A stretch of DNA of 64,000 bases from Bacteroidota bacterium (GCA_030684395.1 JAUXTT010000024.1:62001-126000); one strand, 5' to 3'; shown: positions 7,434-17,250, counted from the first letter of the stretch. Notes: a model not told the origin generated them from the letters alone. A program made the numbers and translations.

Positions 7434-9581
7434 TATCCTTACACCGATTACACAAACATCATCTATTTGTTCCAAATTACCTTTCCAGTCGTAGAATGTT
7501 TTATGAAGAGCTTCTCTTTGCTGAATCAATGTTTGTTTAGAATTAGCAAGGAGCAAATTATGTAATTGTTTATATTTAAATTTCTTCCCTTTTGGTCCGC
7601 CAAACTGATCAGGGTATCCATCCGTGAATGTGTATACAATATCGTCTTTCTTCAGCTGAAAAACATGTTTTGAAAATGAGACATGATCCTTATCGTGCTT
7701 ACCTACCGGCATTTTATCACAATTCAATTCAATAATCTCGCTATTTCTACATATCCAAATTGGATTATATGCAGCAGAGTATTCTATAGTACTGGTATTA
7801 AAATCATATACCACAATATTACAATCCATTCCATCCTTACCACCTTCACTGCTTCCATCTTCCGCTAAAGCCTCTATAACTCTCTTTCTCACATGATCCA
7901 ATATTTCTCCCGTATCAGTGAGTAAACGTTCGTTTATTGCTTCATTCAAAAAACTAATATTAAGCAAACTCATAAAAGCTCCCGGAACTCCGTGTCCTGT
8001 GCAATCTGCAGTTACAAATGCAAATTTCCCGTTACTTAATTTTGATGCCCAGTAAAAATCTCCACTTACTATTGCTTTTGGCTTAAAGAAAAGAAAATAA
8101 TTTACCCTGTCATTGACATTTAAATTATGAGCCAACAAAGTATCAGTTGCAAGCAAAGCACGTTGTATACGATTTGCGTACTTAATACTATCAATAATTT
8201 CTTTTTGCTTTTCTTCCAAAAGTGCCCGTTGTTGTTCTGTTTCCTTTTGTTGTTGATCGATTATTTTATTTTGTTTTTTAATAAGTTTGAAACGGGTAAA
8301 TATGAAATAAGAAAAAATCAACAATAAAAACAAGCCAATCAATAAGGCATAACGAACAGCCTTCTCCAGTTTTAACTTTGTGTTAGCTGTTTCTACTTTT
8401 GCCGAACTTATTTTTTCATGCTCAGCAAACTTTATACTATCTGCAACCAATTTTTTATCAAAGTCGAACTGAAGATTCAACTTAATGAGATCTCTGCTTA
8501 CATTCAGTTTTTGCAATGTATCATCTGTAGCTTTCTTTGCCAAAGTGGCTTCCAATGCCTTTTTATAATCACCTGTTTTTTGATAAGCTTCGGTTAATAT
8601 TTCATAACAATATGACTTGTTTCCGAGATCTTCCGGAGTTGTGCGTATTGATTCCAAGGCGTAATCGATTCCCTTTTTATATTGTCCGGTTTTAACATGG
8701 CAGAAAGCTATATTTGCCAGCGCATTAGAAATACCCCCTTTTAAATTGATCTGCTTCGCTATCTCTAAACTCTTATTCAGATAAAAAGTTGCGCTATCAA
8801 ATTGTTTTAGCTCAATAAAATAGGATCCATAATTAACATAGGACTCGGAAACATTATAAAAATTGTTACTGATTGTATTTGTTTGTATTCCCAGCCTGTA
8901 ATAATAAGCGGCGCTATCAAATTGCTTCTTTGTTTTGTACACAATCCCCAGTCCGTTATAACCAACTCCAAGCGAATTATCGTTGCCCGATAGCTTGGAA
9001 TATTTAATACAATTCTTCATCGCTTCCTGAGCTTTATCCAGCTCACCCATTTCTTTATATATCAATCCAATGTTGTAGTAATTATTGAATATGGAAGAAT
9101 GGTCATTTAATTTTTCTTTCAACTTAATACTTTGCAGGTTGTAATCCAACGCCTTTGTTTTATCACCAATATCCTGATATACTACCCCAATATTTCCCAA
9201 AGCAATTCCTATATCTTTAGGATTATTTAATTTTCTGGCCAATTCCAAACTCTTTTCATGATAAAACAAACCTTGTTTGTAATCAGTAATGTTGGTGTAA
9301 CAAATTGCCAATCGCCTGTATGTAACAGTAAGTTTGGTGAGGTAATTATTTTTTTCCGCTATTTTAACAGCAATATGACCATACTTAATACCTGAATCGG
9401 GACGTGAATTAGAATATAAAGGCCAGATCAAAGCATTTAAAGCATTGAGTCTGATACTATCATGTGCATTGCTGTTATAAATTGCTTTTAAAGAATCGAT
9501 CTCCTTCTGCTGTGCAAAACAGGAAAATGACAACGGGGCCAACAGGAAATAAAGGATGTATTTTTTTACAGACGGGTGCAT
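7431..9581 (-). CDS. TPR-repeat sensor with SpoIIE-type PP2C Ser/Thr phosphatase domain
   Basis: A 716-residue protein with a signal peptide (KKYILYFLLAPLSFSCFA), about seven TPR units in the first half (for example LGNIGVVYQDIGDKTKALDY), a membrane segment near residues 411-431 (YALLIGLFLLLIFSYFIF), a Gln/Glu/Lys coiled coil, then a PP2C domain to the end. Metal-site motifs are SGDFYW, ADCTGHGVPGAFMS, DGMDCNIVVYD, FTDGYPDQFGG and QIDDVCVIGV, all intact. The layout means periplasmic TPRs and a cytoplasmic phosphatase, typical of Bacteroidota signalling, probably acting on anti-anti-sigma-like targets. The start at 9581 is chosen for the signal peptide and the TATATTTG box 12 bp upstream; the frame itself runs to 9668. 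Confidence 0.88.
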   Translation of the reverse strand: MHPSVKKYILYFLLAPLSFSCFAQQKEIDSLKAIYNSNAHDSIRLNALNALIWPLYSNSRPDSGIKYGHIAVKIAEKNNYLTKLTVTYRRLAICYTNITDYKQGLFYHEKSLELARKLNNPKDIGIALGNIGVVYQDIGDKTKALDYNLQSIKLKEKLNDHSSIFNNYYNIGLIYKEMGELDKAQEAMKNCIKYSKLSGNDNSLGVGYNGLGIVYKTKKQFDSAAYYYRLGIQTNTISNNFYNVSESYVNYGSYFIELKQFDSATFYLNKSLEIAKQINLKGGISNALANIAFCHVKTGQYKKGIDYALESIRTTPEDLGNKSYCYEILTEAYQKTGDYKKALEATLAKKATDDTLQKLNVSRDLIKLNLQFDFDKKLVADSIKFAEHEKISSAKVETANTKLKLEKAVRYALLIGLFLLLIFSYFIFTRFKLIKKQNKIIDQQQKETEQQRALLEEKQKEIIDSIKYANRIQRALLATDTLLAHNLNVNDRVNYFLFFKPKAIVSGDFYWASKLSNGKFAFVTADCTGHGVPGAFMSLLNISFLNEAINERLLTDTGEILDHVRKRVIEALAEDGSSEGGKDGMDCNIVVYDFNTSTIEYSAAYNPIWICRNSEIIELNCDKMPVGKHDKDHVSFSKHVFQLKKDDIVYTFTDGYPDQFGGPKGKKFKYKQLHNLLLANSKQTLIQQREALHKTFYDWKGNLEQIDDVCVIGVRI

Positions 9582-9593
9582 GAATAATGGCTG

Positions 9594-9601
9594 CAAATAT
9601 A
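9594..9601 (-). promoter_or_regulatory. -7 box (TATATTTG) of the TPR-PP2C gene
   Basis: An exact TAnnTTTG match on the minus strand, 12 bp before the ATG at 9581; supports that start. Confidence 0.55.
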
Positions 9602-9671
9602 GCCTTTTACACGATGTACTACCAAAAAACAATAAATAAGCCCCGAACACATAATATAAGGCGAGCAAATG

Positions 9672-11048
9672 TTACCAACCCTTTGTGTCGATCAAATAAA
9701 TGATAGAACCTATAACTCCAGCACTTAACTCCAACTCCCGTTTATTGATTTTATCAAAGGTATCATCCGCTGTGTGATGATAATCAAAATATTTCTGTCC
9801 ATCAGGTTCAAAGCCTATTAAGGGAACACCAATTCCCTGCAAATATTCAATATCGGCTCCATGCCCACCTTTACGTATGTATTGTAAAAAATAAGGGTCA
9901 AGAAGCGGCTTCCATGATGAAACTGTTTTAAAAGCGTTCATGGCAGTATCAACTGCTATACCTCTTGGAGAAAATCCACCTGCATCGCTTTCCAGTGCAA
10001 CAATGTGCTTTAATTTTTTCATTTTCACATCCTCAAAATACGCTTTCCCTCCTGCCCCGCCATTTTCTTCATTCATAAAAGCTACTGCACGAATTGTATG
10101 TTTAGGTTTGATGCCCATTTTTTTAAACATGGCCAACACCTCAATACTTTGTACAACTCCCGAACCATCATCGTGTGCACCTTGTCCGTTATCCCACGCA
10201 TCTAAATGACCTCCTGTCAAAATGATCTCATTCGCTTTAGTACTTCCCTTTATTTCTCCTACTACATTAAATGAAGGTTCATCAAGCAATTTCTGACAAC
10301 TCATTTTTAAGTTGATTATCAATGAAGGATTTTTTTTCAGTTGTTCCGCCAATTTATCCGCACCACTAAAACTAATGGCACAACAAGGGGTTTTGATCTT
10401 ACTGATCGTAGAATCGTAACCCATAGAACCTGTATGAGGAAAATTGTTGTTGGCAGAACTCATGCTTCTCACTATAGTTGCAATAGCTCCGTACTTCGCA
10501 GCCCTGCTTGGGCCTTCCCACCTGTAGTTTACTGTTTCTCCATATGATTTTCCGGTACTCAGATTTTTCTGATCAAAGAACACATTATAAAAAACAATCT
10601 TCCCTTTAATTTTTTCTTCTCCTAATTTATCGAGCTCGTCAAAACTCTTTACCTCAATTACATTTGCCTGCGATCCAACTTTAGGTGTGGCAACAGAACC
10701 TCCTAAAGCACAAACAGCATATTCTGTTTTTTGTTTTGTTTTTGGATCAATAGAAAAACATTTTTCTTTTGCTCCTCTTACCCAATGAGGAACCATACAA
10801 GGTTGCAAATACACAGTATCAGCACCTGCTTCATACATTGCTTTTTTTGCCCAAGCTACCGCCTTAGTCGCCCCGGGAGATCCACTCAAGCGGCTTTCGA
10901 TTTTCGTGGTGAGAAATTCAAGATTAGTATAACATTTACTTTCTGTGAGGTAGTAATCAAAAATCTTACGCAGCATAATACTGTCTGCGTTTTGGGAAAA
11001 AGAATTTGAAAAATAAAAAAACAGGATAAGGTAAATCGATCTTTTCAT
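9672..11048 (-). CDS. Secreted M28-family metallopeptidase (carboxypeptidase Q-like)
   Basis: A 458-residue protein with an N-terminal signal peptide (SIYLILFFYFSNSFS). A PA-type insert (residues about 130-240) is followed by the M28 di-zinc peptidase domain: zinc ligands and catalytic residues in TGGHLDAWDNG, GAHDDGSGV, MNEENGGAGG, ESDAGGF and YHHTADDTFDKI. This domain order matches plasma glutamate carboxypeptidase-like enzymes, which release N-terminal amino acids or split dipeptides outside the cytoplasm. It has no C-terminal sorting domain, so it is probably periplasmic. It is on the same strand as the TPR-PP2C gene, 90 bp away, and that gene has its own promoter box. Confidence 0.88.
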   Translation of the reverse strand: MKRSIYLILFFYFSNSFSQNADSIMLRKIFDYYLTESKCYTNLEFLTTKIESRLSGSPGATKAVAWAKKAMYEAGADTVYLQPCMVPHWVRGAKEKCFSIDPKTKQKTEYAVCALGGSVATPKVGSQANVIEVKSFDELDKLGEEKIKGKIVFYNVFFDQKNLSTGKSYGETVNYRWEGPSRAAKYGAIATIVRSMSSANNNFPHTGSMGYDSTISKIKTPCCAISFSGADKLAEQLKKNPSLIINLKMSCQKLLDEPSFNVVGEIKGSTKANEIILTGGHLDAWDNGQGAHDDGSGVVQSIEVLAMFKKMGIKPKHTIRAVAFMNEENGGAGGKAYFEDVKMKKLKHIVALESDAGGFSPRGIAVDTAMNAFKTVSSWKPLLDPYFLQYIRKGGHGADIEYLQGIGVPLIGFEPDGQKYFDYHHTADDTFDKINKRELELSAGVIGSIIYLIDTKGW

Positions 11049-11111
11049 ATCACATCATAATTGACATGCATAAAAGCATGATTTTTAGTTTAAGCTGAAT
11101 ACATAATTTTA

Positions 11112-12269
11112 TTACTCCACCCAGCTCTTATAATACTTCCCGTCATCAATACCCATAGCCTCTTTAGTAACTTTTAAAGGACGGAAAGTATCAACCATTA
11201 CAGCAAGTTCTTCTGTTTTTGTTTGACCTATACTTCTTTCATAAGCTCCGGGGGCTGGTCCGTGAGGAATACCTTTTGGATGTAATGTAATGTGGCCTTG
11301 CTCAATATTGTTACGGCTCATAAAATCACCATCAACATAATACAACACTTCATCACTATCAATATTGCTGTGGTTGTATGGAGCGGGAATCGACTTCGGA
11401 TGATAATCATACAAACGAGGGCAGAATGAGCACACTACAAAACTATTTGTTTCAAACGTTTGATGCACCGGAGGCGGCTGATGTACACGGCCTGTGATAG
11501 GTTCAAAATTATGAATTGAAAATGCCCAGGGGAAATTGTATCCATCCCAACCAACAACATCAAATGGATGTGTAGCATAAACGATGTCATGCATCATATC
11601 TTCCTTTTTTACTTTAATTAGGAAGTCGCCCTTTTCATCATAGGTTTCCAAATCAGTAGGTAATTTAAAATCACGTTCACAAAAAGGAGAATGTTCTAAA
11701 TGTTGCCCGCTTTGATTTTTATAACGCTTTGGTGTGTATATCGGACTGAATGATTCTAAAAAAAACAATCGATTATCTTCTGTTTCGAAATGTATTTGAT
11801 AAATCATGCCTCTTGGAATAACCAGATAGTCGCCATATTCAAAAGGAATGTTTCCCATAAAAGTTTTTAAAACACCCTTGCCTCTGTGAATAAAGATCAT
11901 CTCATCCGCATCCGCATTTTTGTAGAAATAAGAAGTCTGAGATTTTTTTGGCGCCGCCAATCCAATATACACATCGCTGTTTACCAACATGTATTTACGG
12001 CTTTCCAAAAAATCATCGGTCGGGTCTACTTTAAATCCTTCCAACAACAATGGTTTGATATTTTTATCGATTGCAATGTTTGGGGCAACACTTTCCGAAC
12101 GTAAAATTTCTTTTATTTGAGTTGGCCTGTGAACTTGATAAAGCAAAGAAGAGAATCCGTTAAACCCTTCGGTGCCAAATAACTGCTCGTAATAAATTCC
12201 ACCGCTTGGTTTTTCAAACTGTGTATGTCTTTTCTGAGGGAACTTCCCTACTTTATGATAGATTGGCAT
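11112..12269 (-). CDS. hmgA: Homogentisate 1,2-dioxygenase
   Basis: A 385-residue cupin-type dioxygenase that opens the ring of homogentisate to maleylacetoacetate in tyrosine and phenylalanine breakdown, using Fe(II). Seen in the sequence: VGKFPQKRHTQF at the start, the cupin core IFIHRGKGVLKTFMGNIPF and YGDYLVIPRGMIYQI, and the iron-site region YNHSNIDSDEVLYYVDGDF followed by HPKGIPHGPAPGAYERSIG. It is shorter than the ~440-residue proteobacterial and animal enzymes, as I recall for Bacteroidota homologues. No other genes of the pathway are next to it. It is followed by the M28 gene after 63 bp, perhaps on one transcript. Confidence 0.88.
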   Translation of the reverse strand: MPIYHKVGKFPQKRHTQFEKPSGGIYYEQLFGTEGFNGFSSLLYQVHRPTQIKEILRSESVAPNIAIDKNIKPLLLEGFKVDPTDDFLESRKYMLVNSDVYIGLAAPKKSQTSYFYKNADADEMIFIHRGKGVLKTFMGNIPFEYGDYLVIPRGMIYQIHFETEDNRLFFLESFSPIYTPKRYKNQSGQHLEHSPFCERDFKLPTDLETYDEKGDFLIKVKKEDMMHDIVYATHPFDVVGWDGYNFPWAFSIHNFEPITGRVHQPPPVHQTFETNSFVVCSFCPRLYDYHPKSIPAPYNHSNIDSDEVLYYVDGDFMSRNNIEQGHITLHPKGIPHGPAPGAYERSIGQTKTEELAVMVDTFRPLKVTKEAMGIDDGKYYKSWVE

Positions 12270-12349
12270 AACTAATTTTTTATGGATTTGTCGGTTTTAT
12301 AAACCCACAACTATTCCACCATAAAAGTACAATTATTCCTCTTAAAATA

Positions 12350-13405
12350 TTACTTCTGATTTTTTATTATTTCGGCAAGATTAGGTCTCAGTCGGCTTTT
12401 ATAAACCGATAAACACTCGGGCCCGTTTTTTATCCTGCCTTTTCTAAGTACTCTTTGTTCTTCTATTGGAAGAGCCGCAATATGCATACACTCCGGTGTG
12501 CAACAACCATTCATCTTTTGTTCACATTCTTCACACTGAATAAACAACAAATGGCAATCATCGTTTTTGCAGTTCACATGTCTGTCACAAGGTTTTTCAC
12601 ATTGATGGCATTTAGATAAAACATCGCCTGTGATACGTTCTCCCACACGTTCGTCAAAAACAAAATTTACCCCTTTAAATTTGCTCTCTAATCCTTGTTG
12701 TTTAACCTCTTCAGCGTATTTAATAATTCCACCATGTAAGTGATTTACATCTTTAAACCCCTTATGTTTAAAATAGGCTGATGCTTTTTCACAACGGATC
12801 CCACCTGTGCAGTACATCAATACCTTTTTATCTTCCATCCCTTTTAAGTGATCTATTACCTGTGGTAATTCTTCCCTAAAGGTATCTGCATCGGGGCAAA
12901 ATGCCCTTTCAAATCTCCCTACTTCACTTTCATAATGATTGCGCATGTCAATCACAATAGTTTCAGGGTCCTCTAATGCTTCATTAAATTCTTTTGCGTT
13001 CAGGTACTTCCCTGTATTGCTTGCATCAAATGTAGGATCGTTGATACCGTCGGCAACAATTCGATCACGAACCTTTACAACCAGTTTGTAAAACGATTTT
13101 CCATTACCGTCAACAGCAATCTTAAAAGGCACATCTTTAAAATAATCGATAGCATAAAGTTGTTCAACAAACTTATCCCAGTTATGTTCAGGTACATTCA
13201 TTTGTGCATTGATACCCTCTTCTGCCAGGTAAATACGTCCATAACAGTTGAGATCGTTCCACATTTTGTACAATGCATCCCTGGTTTCCTGAGGGGTTTG
13301 AATTTTGACATAGCGGTAAAAAGAAAGCGTAATTCTATTGAATGTTTCTTCTTTCAGGCGTTGCTTAAGAACGTCCTTGTTGATTCGATTAATTAATTGT
13401 GCCAT
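12350..13405 (-). CDS. trhO: tRNA uridine(34) hydroxylase TrhO (rhodanese-related)
   Basis: A 351-residue protein of the YceA/TrhO family, which hydroxylates U34 of some tRNAs to 5-hydroxyuridine using prephenate-linked or oxygen-dependent chemistry. It has the N-terminal acylphosphatase-like domain (SFYRYVKIQTPQETRDALYK, LAEEGINAQMN), a central rhodanese domain (IVIDMRNHYESEVGRF, active Cys loop MYCTGGIRCEKASAY, HLHGGIIKY) and a Cys-rich C-terminal part (CHQCEKPCDRHVNC, CEECEQKMNGCCTPEC) likely to bind zinc. All expected elements are present. It stands apart from the next gene downstream by 80 bp and diverges from the threonine dehydrogenase gene. Confidence 0.9.
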   Translation of the reverse strand: MAQLINRINKDVLKQRLKEETFNRITLSFYRYVKIQTPQETRDALYKMWNDLNCYGRIYLAEEGINAQMNVPEHNWDKFVEQLYAIDYFKDVPFKIAVDGNGKSFYKLVVKVRDRIVADGINDPTFDASNTGKYLNAKEFNEALEDPETIVIDMRNHYESEVGRFERAFCPDADTFREELPQVIDHLKGMEDKKVLMYCTGGIRCEKASAYFKHKGFKDVNHLHGGIIKYAEEVKQQGLESKFKGVNFVFDERVGERITGDVLSKCHQCEKPCDRHVNCKNDDCHLLFIQCEECEQKMNGCCTPECMHIAALPIEEQRVLRKGRIKNGPECLSVYKSRLRPNLAEIIKNQK

Positions 13406-13462
13406 GTTTTAAACAGGTATAATTGCAGGTTATACTATTTATTTGTGATTTGCCGATTTGCT

Positions 13463-13500
13463 CTGTTTGTTGATTTATATGAATAAAATCAGCAAAACAG
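13463..13500. repeat. Imperfect palindrome in the trhO-tdh intergenic region
   Basis: ctgtttgttgattt (from 13463) pairs, with one gap and one mismatch, with aaatcagcaaaacag (to 13500). It lies in the 223-bp divergent region. The function is unknown; it could be a short intergenic repeat. Confidence 0.4.
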
Positions 13501-13526
13501 TAATATCAATAAATCATTTTTTTGAT

Positions 13527-13604
13527 TACGTTTGCAAAGGTAGGCGATTATTGTTGATTGTACTTTTTGTTTTTGAAAAAAAACAGGCAAAATTGACAAT
13601 AATC
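13527..13604 (+). promoter_or_regulatory. Candidate promoter and inverted repeat upstream of the threonine dehydrogenase gene
   Basis: TACGTTTG at 13527-13534 fits the -7 consensus. Downstream, within what would be the leader, GATTATTGT (13546-13554) is matched by its exact complement ACAATAATC (13596-13604) with 41 bases between. The arrangement could be a regulator site or a long-loop hairpin in the leader. The evidence is the sequence only, and chance cannot be excluded in AT-rich DNA. Confidence 0.3.
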
Positions 13605-13628
13605 ATAAACAGAAAAGGATAGTAAATT

Positions 13629-14570
13629 ATGACAGATAAAGTTTTGGTAATAGGTGCGGGAGGCCAGATTGGGACTGAACTTCTTGAGAAATTAAATGAA
13701 ATTCACGGGTCTTCAAATGTGGTTGCCGCAGACCTTAATAATTCTCCGGCATTTAGCAATAATCCTTACGAGAAGCTGGACGTGCTGGATAAAGAAAGCT
13801 TATTTAATGTGGTAAAAAAACATCAGGTTAATCAAGTCTATTTGTTAGCTGCATTATTATCTGCCACAGCAGAAAAAAATCCCCTATTTGGTTGGAAACT
13901 GAATATGGAAGGGCTTTTTAATGTATTAGAGTTAGCTAAAGAAAAAATAATAGATAAGGTTTATTGGCCCAGTTCCATAGCTGTTTTTGGCCCTACTACG
14001 CCCAAAGTAAACACTCCTCAATACACCGTAATGGAGCCAAGCACGGTATACGGAATAAGTAAACAAGCAGGCGAACGCTGGTGTGAATACTATTTTAACA
14101 AATACAATGTAGATGTGAGAAGTATCCGTTATCCCGGCTTAATTGGCTGGAAATCTGCTCCGGGAGGAGGAACCACGGATTATGCAGTGCATATTTTCCA
14201 TGAAGCCCTGAAAAACAAAAAATACGAGTGCTTTTTAAGTGAAAACACCACACTTCCTATGATGTACATGCCTGACGCTATAAAAGCCACCGTAGATATC
14301 ATGCATGCACCTGCTGAACAAATAAAAATAAGAAGCAGCTACAATTTAACCGGTATTAGTTTTAACCCAAAAGAAATTGCAGAAGAAATAAAAAAGCATA
14401 TTCCCGATTTTTCCATCAGTTACAAAATCGACTTCCGTCAGGAAATTGCCGACAGTTGGCCAAAAAGTGTCGACGACCACGAAGCACGCGAGCACTGGGG
14501 CTGGGCAGAGCAATTCAATCTAAGTGATATGACAAGTGATATGTTATTGAATTTGAGTAAGATAAAATAG
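13629..14570 (+). CDS. L-threonine 3-dehydrogenase, short-chain (epimerase-like) type
   Basis: A 313-residue extended short-chain dehydrogenase. It shows the NAD-binding Rossmann loop VIGAGGQIGTELL, the catalytic Ser in WPSSIAVFGPTTP, the YxxxK pair in STVYGISKQAGE, and RYPGLIGWKSAPGGGTTDYA. The last motif and overall length match the UDP-galactose-epimerase-like threonine dehydrogenases known from Bacteroidota (the Flavobacterium and Cytophaga type), which oxidise threonine to 2-amino-3-ketobutyrate. An NAD-dependent sugar epimerase is the alternative, but the GGGTTDYAVHIF stretch favours threonine dehydrogenase. No 2-amino-3-ketobutyrate ligase gene is adjacent. Confidence 0.85.
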   Translation: MTDKVLVIGAGGQIGTELLEKLNEIHGSSNVVAADLNNSPAFSNNPYEKLDVLDKESLFNVVKKHQVNQVYLLAALLSATAEKNPLFGWKLNMEGLFNVLELAKEKIIDKVYWPSSIAVFGPTTPKVNTPQYTVMEPSTVYGISKQAGERWCEYYFNKYNVDVRSIRYPGLIGWKSAPGGGTTDYAVHIFHEALKNKKYECFLSENTTLPMMYMPDAIKATVDIMHAPAEQIKIRSSYNLTGISFNPKEIAEEIKKHIPDFSISYKIDFRQEIADSWPKSVDDHEAREHWGWAEQFNLSDMTSDMLLNLSKIK

Positions 14571-14707
14571 AATGCCACACGAAACATTCTTACCGGATTA
14601 CCGTATAACATATCAATTGGCTACACTTATCTTTTAAATTTTGGAGTTTAGCTAAAAAGTTGCATATTTAAAGAACATTTCATATAATTTAGCTTAAAAA
14701 TTTGGCG

Positions 14708-15604
14708 ATGAAGAATATATACTTAGTTATGGTGTTTGTGGTGGCTAGATTTGGATATGCCCAGTCTCAGTCCTTTGAGTTGGATCCGGTTAACAAAAAG
14801 GATACTATTAACCTTATTGATTATACAGGTAAAAAACAAGGAAGATGGGTCGTATTCGGAAAATCTAAGCCGAACACATGTTATGCTGCCGCTTCTAAAG
14901 TAGAAGAGGGCAAGTATGCCGACAATAAAAAAGCCGGAATCTGGAAGGAGTTTTATTGTAACGGGAATATGAAAAATAAAATTACCTATACCAATGGTCG
15001 CCCTGACGGTTATGCAATTATGTACCATGAAAATGGAAAAATTTCTGAAGAAGGATTATGGAAAATTAGTAAATGGGTAGGCGACTACAAACTTTACTAT
15101 GAAAACGGTCAGGTTCAACAGGAATTTAAGTTTAACACTACTGGCAAACGTGAAGGTCCGCAAAAATATTTTTATGAAAACGGGCAAGTAATGATAGAAG
15201 GTAACTGGGCTGCAGGTAAAGAAGCAGGAACCATTAAAGAATTTCATGAAAACGGGGATATTAAAGCAGAGAAAAAATATGAAAACGGTGCTGTAGACAT
15301 TGCCTCCATTAAAACTTACGAGCCTAAAAAAGCAATTGTTAAGGTTGACAAACCAGATAATACTAAAGTTTTGGTGGTTAAAAAAGAAGAAACTATTCTT
15401 GATCCAAAACAAAAAGTTCCAATGGTGTTAAATGGTTATCATGTTCTTTACAACAAAAGCAAACAAAAATCAAAAGATGGTAACTTCAAGGAAAACCGTC
15501 TGATGGAAGGAAAAAACTATATTTATGATGAAAACGGGCTCCTTAAAAGGATTGAGATCTACAAAAACGGAGGTTACGTTGGTGATGCCCAGATCGAAGA
15601 ATAA
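14708..15604 (+). CDS. Secreted MORN-variant (YwqK-like) repeat protein
   Basis: A 298-residue exported protein with a signal peptide (YLVMVFVVARFGYAQ). Residues about 30-200 carry five or six copies of the MORN-variant repeat, with cores such as GIWKEFYCNGNMK, GYAIMYHENGKI, GDYKLYYENGQV, GPQKYFYENGQV and GTIKEFHENGDI. A further copy is at the C-terminus (GKNYIYDENGLLKR), after a Lys/Pro/Val linker. Such repeats fold as beta-hairpin sheets. The automatic label 'YwqK antitoxin' attached to this family has no support here, and the role is unknown. ATG 14708 is preferred to a TTG six bases earlier. The gene ends in a strong terminator. Confidence 0.8.
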   Translation: MKNIYLVMVFVVARFGYAQSQSFELDPVNKKDTINLIDYTGKKQGRWVVFGKSKPNTCYAAASKVEEGKYADNKKAGIWKEFYCNGNMKNKITYTNGRPDGYAIMYHENGKISEEGLWKISKWVGDYKLYYENGQVQQEFKFNTTGKREGPQKYFYENGQVMIEGNWAAGKEAGTIKEFHENGDIKAEKKYENGAVDIASIKTYEPKKAIVKVDKPDNTKVLVVKKEETILDPKQKVPMVLNGYHVLYNKSKQKSKDGNFKENRLMEGKNYIYDENGLLKRIEIYKNGGYVGDAQIEE

Positions 15605-15628
15605 TATTTATTGTTAGTACATTATATT

Positions 15629-15665
15629 AACCGCCCTTCCTACAAGAAGGGCGGTTTTGTTTTCT
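15629..15665 (+). terminator. Rho-independent terminator
   Basis: Stem AACCGCCCTTC (15629-15639) and GAAGGGCGGTT (15646-15656) with a 6-base loop, followed by a T-rich tail. It closes the MORN-repeat gene and insulates cysS. Confidence 0.9.
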
Positions 15666-15706
15666 ATTCTCCCTAAAATTGTGTTTCTTTGATGACCTAA
15701 AATCGT

Positions 15707-17236
15707 ATGGAAAATCAACTTTTTATTTACAACACCTTAAGTCGAAAAAAGGAATTATTTAAACCCATCAATGCTCCCTTTGTGGGGATGTATGTTTGTG
15801 GCCCAACTCTATATAGCGATGTGCATATAGGGAATTGTCGCACATTTACTTCCTTCGATATTATGTATCGCTATTTGTTGCATCTAGGATACAAAGTAAG
15901 ATACGTTCGCAATATTACGGATGTAGGCCATCTGGCAGATGAAGATGCCGGTGAAGGAGAAGACCGTGTTGGAAGACAAGCACGTTTAAAGCAGCTGGAA
16001 CCAATGGAAATCGTACAACGTTACGCTTTTGGTTTCCGTGAAGTAATGGCTTTACTTAATTTATTACCCCCAAGTATAGAACCAACAGCTTCGGGTCATA
16101 TTCCTGAACAGATAGAAATGACTCAAAAAATAATTGAGCAGGGCTTTGCTTATGAAAAAGATGGTAACGTATATTTTGATGTAGAAAAATTTTCGAAGTC
16201 GAATAATTACGGAATACTTTCAGGAAGAAACCTGGAGGACCAATTGGATAATACACGCGAGCTTGATGGGCAGGAAGAGAAAAAGGGACGCCTTGATTTT
16301 GCACTGTGGAAAAAAGCCAAACCTGAACACATCATGCGGTGGAATTCGCCATGGGGTGTAGGTTTTCCCGGATGGCACATTGAATGTTCAGCTATGAGTC
16401 AGAAATACCTGGGTGAAACATTTGATATACATGGTGGTGGTATGGATCTTATTCCAACCCATCACACAAATGAAGTTGCACAAAGTGTTGGGTGTTGCGG
16501 TAATGCACCGGTAAATTACTGGGTGCATACTAACATGCTTACATTGAACGGACAAAAAATGTCGCGCTCTTTAGGCAATGTTTTTTTACCTGTAGAGTTA
16601 TTTACCGGAATGAAATTGGCAGCAGATTCGCCAAGTGCAACACCTTCACAAGCAAAACTGGAAGGTAAACATCCTCTTTTTGAAAAGGCATACAACCCAA
16701 TGGCGGTGCGCTTTTTTATGTTACAAACACATTACAGCAGTACACTCGATTTTTCAAACGATGCTTTACAAGCAGCAGAAAAAGGATTTAACCGCTTGAT
16801 GGAAAGTATGAAGACTTTGCAAAGTTTACCTGCTTCGGCAAGCTCTACTTCAGATATTACAAAATTACGTGAGCAATGTTATGCTGCCATGAACGATGAT
16901 TTTAATACACCGATATTATTATCGCATTTATTTGAAGCTGCACGAATTGTAAATTCCGTTAATGATAAAAAAGAAGCATTAACAGCAGCAGACATTGATA
17001 CATTAAAAACACTGTATAAGGATTTTGTTGTGGATGTTTTAGGGTTAAATCCCGCTGAAGAAAACGGAAAACAAATGGAAGTGTTGGATAAAGTAGTAAA
17101 TCTGGTTTTGGATATACGTGTAAAAGCTAAGCAGAACAAGGATTTCAAAACATCTGATGAACTTCGTGATAAATTAACTGAAGCTGGAGTAATAATAAAA
17201 GACGGAAAAGAAGGAAGTACCTGGACGTTATCGTAA
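15707..17236 (+). CDS. cysS: Cysteine--tRNA ligase
   Basis: A 509-residue class I aminoacyl-tRNA synthetase that charges tRNA-Cys. The HIGH signature appears as HIGN (about residues 40-43), with the zinc Cys in MYVCGPTLY (Cys31) and more zinc ligands in WHIECSAMS and GGMDLIPTHHTNEVAQS. The KMSKS signature is KMSRS near residue 284. The C-terminal helical anticodon-binding part follows. It is slightly longer than the usual ~460-490 residues because of an insert after KMSRSLGN (residues about 300-330, rich in Ala, Ser and Pro). It is followed after 14 bp by a glutaminyl-cyclase-like gene on the same strand. Confidence 0.95.
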   Translation: MENQLFIYNTLSRKKELFKPINAPFVGMYVCGPTLYSDVHIGNCRTFTSFDIMYRYLLHLGYKVRYVRNITDVGHLADEDAGEGEDRVGRQARLKQLEPMEIVQRYAFGFREVMALLNLLPPSIEPTASGHIPEQIEMTQKIIEQGFAYEKDGNVYFDVEKFSKSNNYGILSGRNLEDQLDNTRELDGQEEKKGRLDFALWKKAKPEHIMRWNSPWGVGFPGWHIECSAMSQKYLGETFDIHGGGMDLIPTHHTNEVAQSVGCCGNAPVNYWVHTNMLTLNGQKMSRSLGNVFLPVELFTGMKLAADSPSATPSQAKLEGKHPLFEKAYNPMAVRFFMLQTHYSSTLDFSNDALQAAEKGFNRLMESMKTLQSLPASASSTSDITKLREQCYAAMNDDFNTPILLSHLFEAARIVNSVNDKKEALTAADIDTLKTLYKDFVVDVLGLNPAEENGKQMEVLDKVVNLVLDIRVKAKQNKDFKTSDELRDKLTEAGVIIKDGKEGSTWTLS

Positions 17237-17250
17237 ACCAATTTATACAA

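Noticed and set aside
14708-15604. Antitoxin function for the YwqK-like MORN protein
   Set aside because: The label comes from automatic annotation; there is no toxin gene beside it and it has a signal peptide.
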